Origin: Oceanococcus sp. HetDA_MAG_MS8
GTDB lineage: Bacteria; Pseudomonadota; Gammaproteobacteria; Nevskiales; Oceanococcaceae
Assembly: GCA_019192445.1 (NCBI GenBank)
Contig: JAHCMK010000002.1
Span: 600,273-664,272 of the forward strand
Length of the DNA stretch: 64,000 bases
Reading direction: 5' to 3'
Shown: piece after piece, positions 63,931 to 64,000 of the stretch
Numbering within the stretch: position 1 is the stretch's first letter
Layout of the letters: every line of letters starts with the position of its first letter
Program-made: the position numbers and the translations under genes
Notes under the pieces: generated by a model
Databases searched by the model: none
Told to the model about the DNA's origin: nothing
What the model saw: the letters and a program-made list of their open reading frames with translations, nothing else

Positions 63931-63942
63931 GTGACTTCTAAC
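63931..63942. repeat. right arm of the 12-bp inverted repeat, integron-core-like
   Basis: GTGACTTCTAAC begins at the base after the stop codon of the nucleotidyltransferase gene and is the exact reverse complement of 62708-62719. A near match to the left arm, GTTGAAGTC, occurs at 63977-63985. No gene is seen in the remaining bases of the window. Confidence 0.6.
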
Positions 63943-64000
63943 AACACGTATATGGACTCCCCCAGCAAGGCCTTGAGTTGAAGTCGTGACTAGACAGGGG

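Noticed and set aside
1..64000. tRNA, rRNA, insertion sequences and prophage genes
   Set aside because: None was recognised by eye. A tRNAscan or profile search could not be run, so short RNA genes may have been missed.

Overview
The window is from a gammaproteobacterium of moderate to high GC. Family content and gene order support this: the argH / algZ-algR-hemC-hemD-hemX-hemY arrangement is the one known from Pseudomonas and relatives, and YihG-type acyltransferase, EfpL (YeiP), PurT, BipA, MnmH and ComM are all typical of the class. A genus cannot be assigned from the sequence alone. No rRNA, tRNA, insertion sequence, prophage or CRISPR array was seen. Genes are dense, many are coupled by ATGA/GTGA overlaps, and envelope proteins dominate: at least eight predicted lipoproteins, three outer-membrane-type proteins, two RND (MMPL) pumps, a TRAP transporter and MscS.

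Layout. 1-3.9 kb: the end of a DUF4112 gene, then a TRAP transporter operon of TatT-type TPR lipoprotein, DctP, DctQ and DctM. 4.1-7.5 kb: two overlapping lipoproteins of unknown role and a flavodoxin-like reductase. 7.5-13.7 kb: an uncharacterised gene pair, mscS, a stand-alone GspE/PilB-type ATPase, a PrcB-domain lipoprotein, a DipZ-like thioredoxin-fold protein with a CxxS site, and a YihG-type acyltransferase. 14-21.6 kb: a lipoprotein with a Pro/Thr linker, a penicillin-acylase-family lipoprotein, efpL, an OmpA protein and comM. 21.7-29.6 kb: DUF1302, DUF1329, a Ycf48-like propeller and an RND pump, which look like one envelope lipid or steroid handling locus. 29.6-30.35 kb: a gene-free array of three imperfect repeats. 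30.4-34.5 kb: a high-molecular-weight FabG and two translationally coupled acyl-CoA dehydrogenases.

34.7-40.7 kb: spermidine synthase divergent from arginine decarboxylase, then mnmH and a selD gene fused to an FAD oxidoreductase, which together can make 2-selenouridine in tRNA. 40.8-44.2 kb: mlaA coupled to an RND pump. 44.4-50.8 kb: typA/bipA, a TraF_2-type outer-membrane protein, a strongly palindromic intergenic element, then purT and argH. 50.8-57 kb: algZR-like regulators and the hemCDXY haem cluster. 57-62.5 kb: an SDR-like epimerase, a Mpo1-like protein, a lipoprotein, mnmG and three small conserved proteins.

The last 1.3 kb (62.7-63.94 kb) is the best candidate for something new. 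It holds three tightly packed genes with lower GC: a membrane-anchored protein, a small unknown protein and a minimal nucleotidyltransferase. Perfect 12-bp inverted repeats bound the block, one starting just before the first start codon and the other directly after the last stop codon. This looks like a mobile gene cassette with integron-like core sites, though a complete attC site could not be confirmed.
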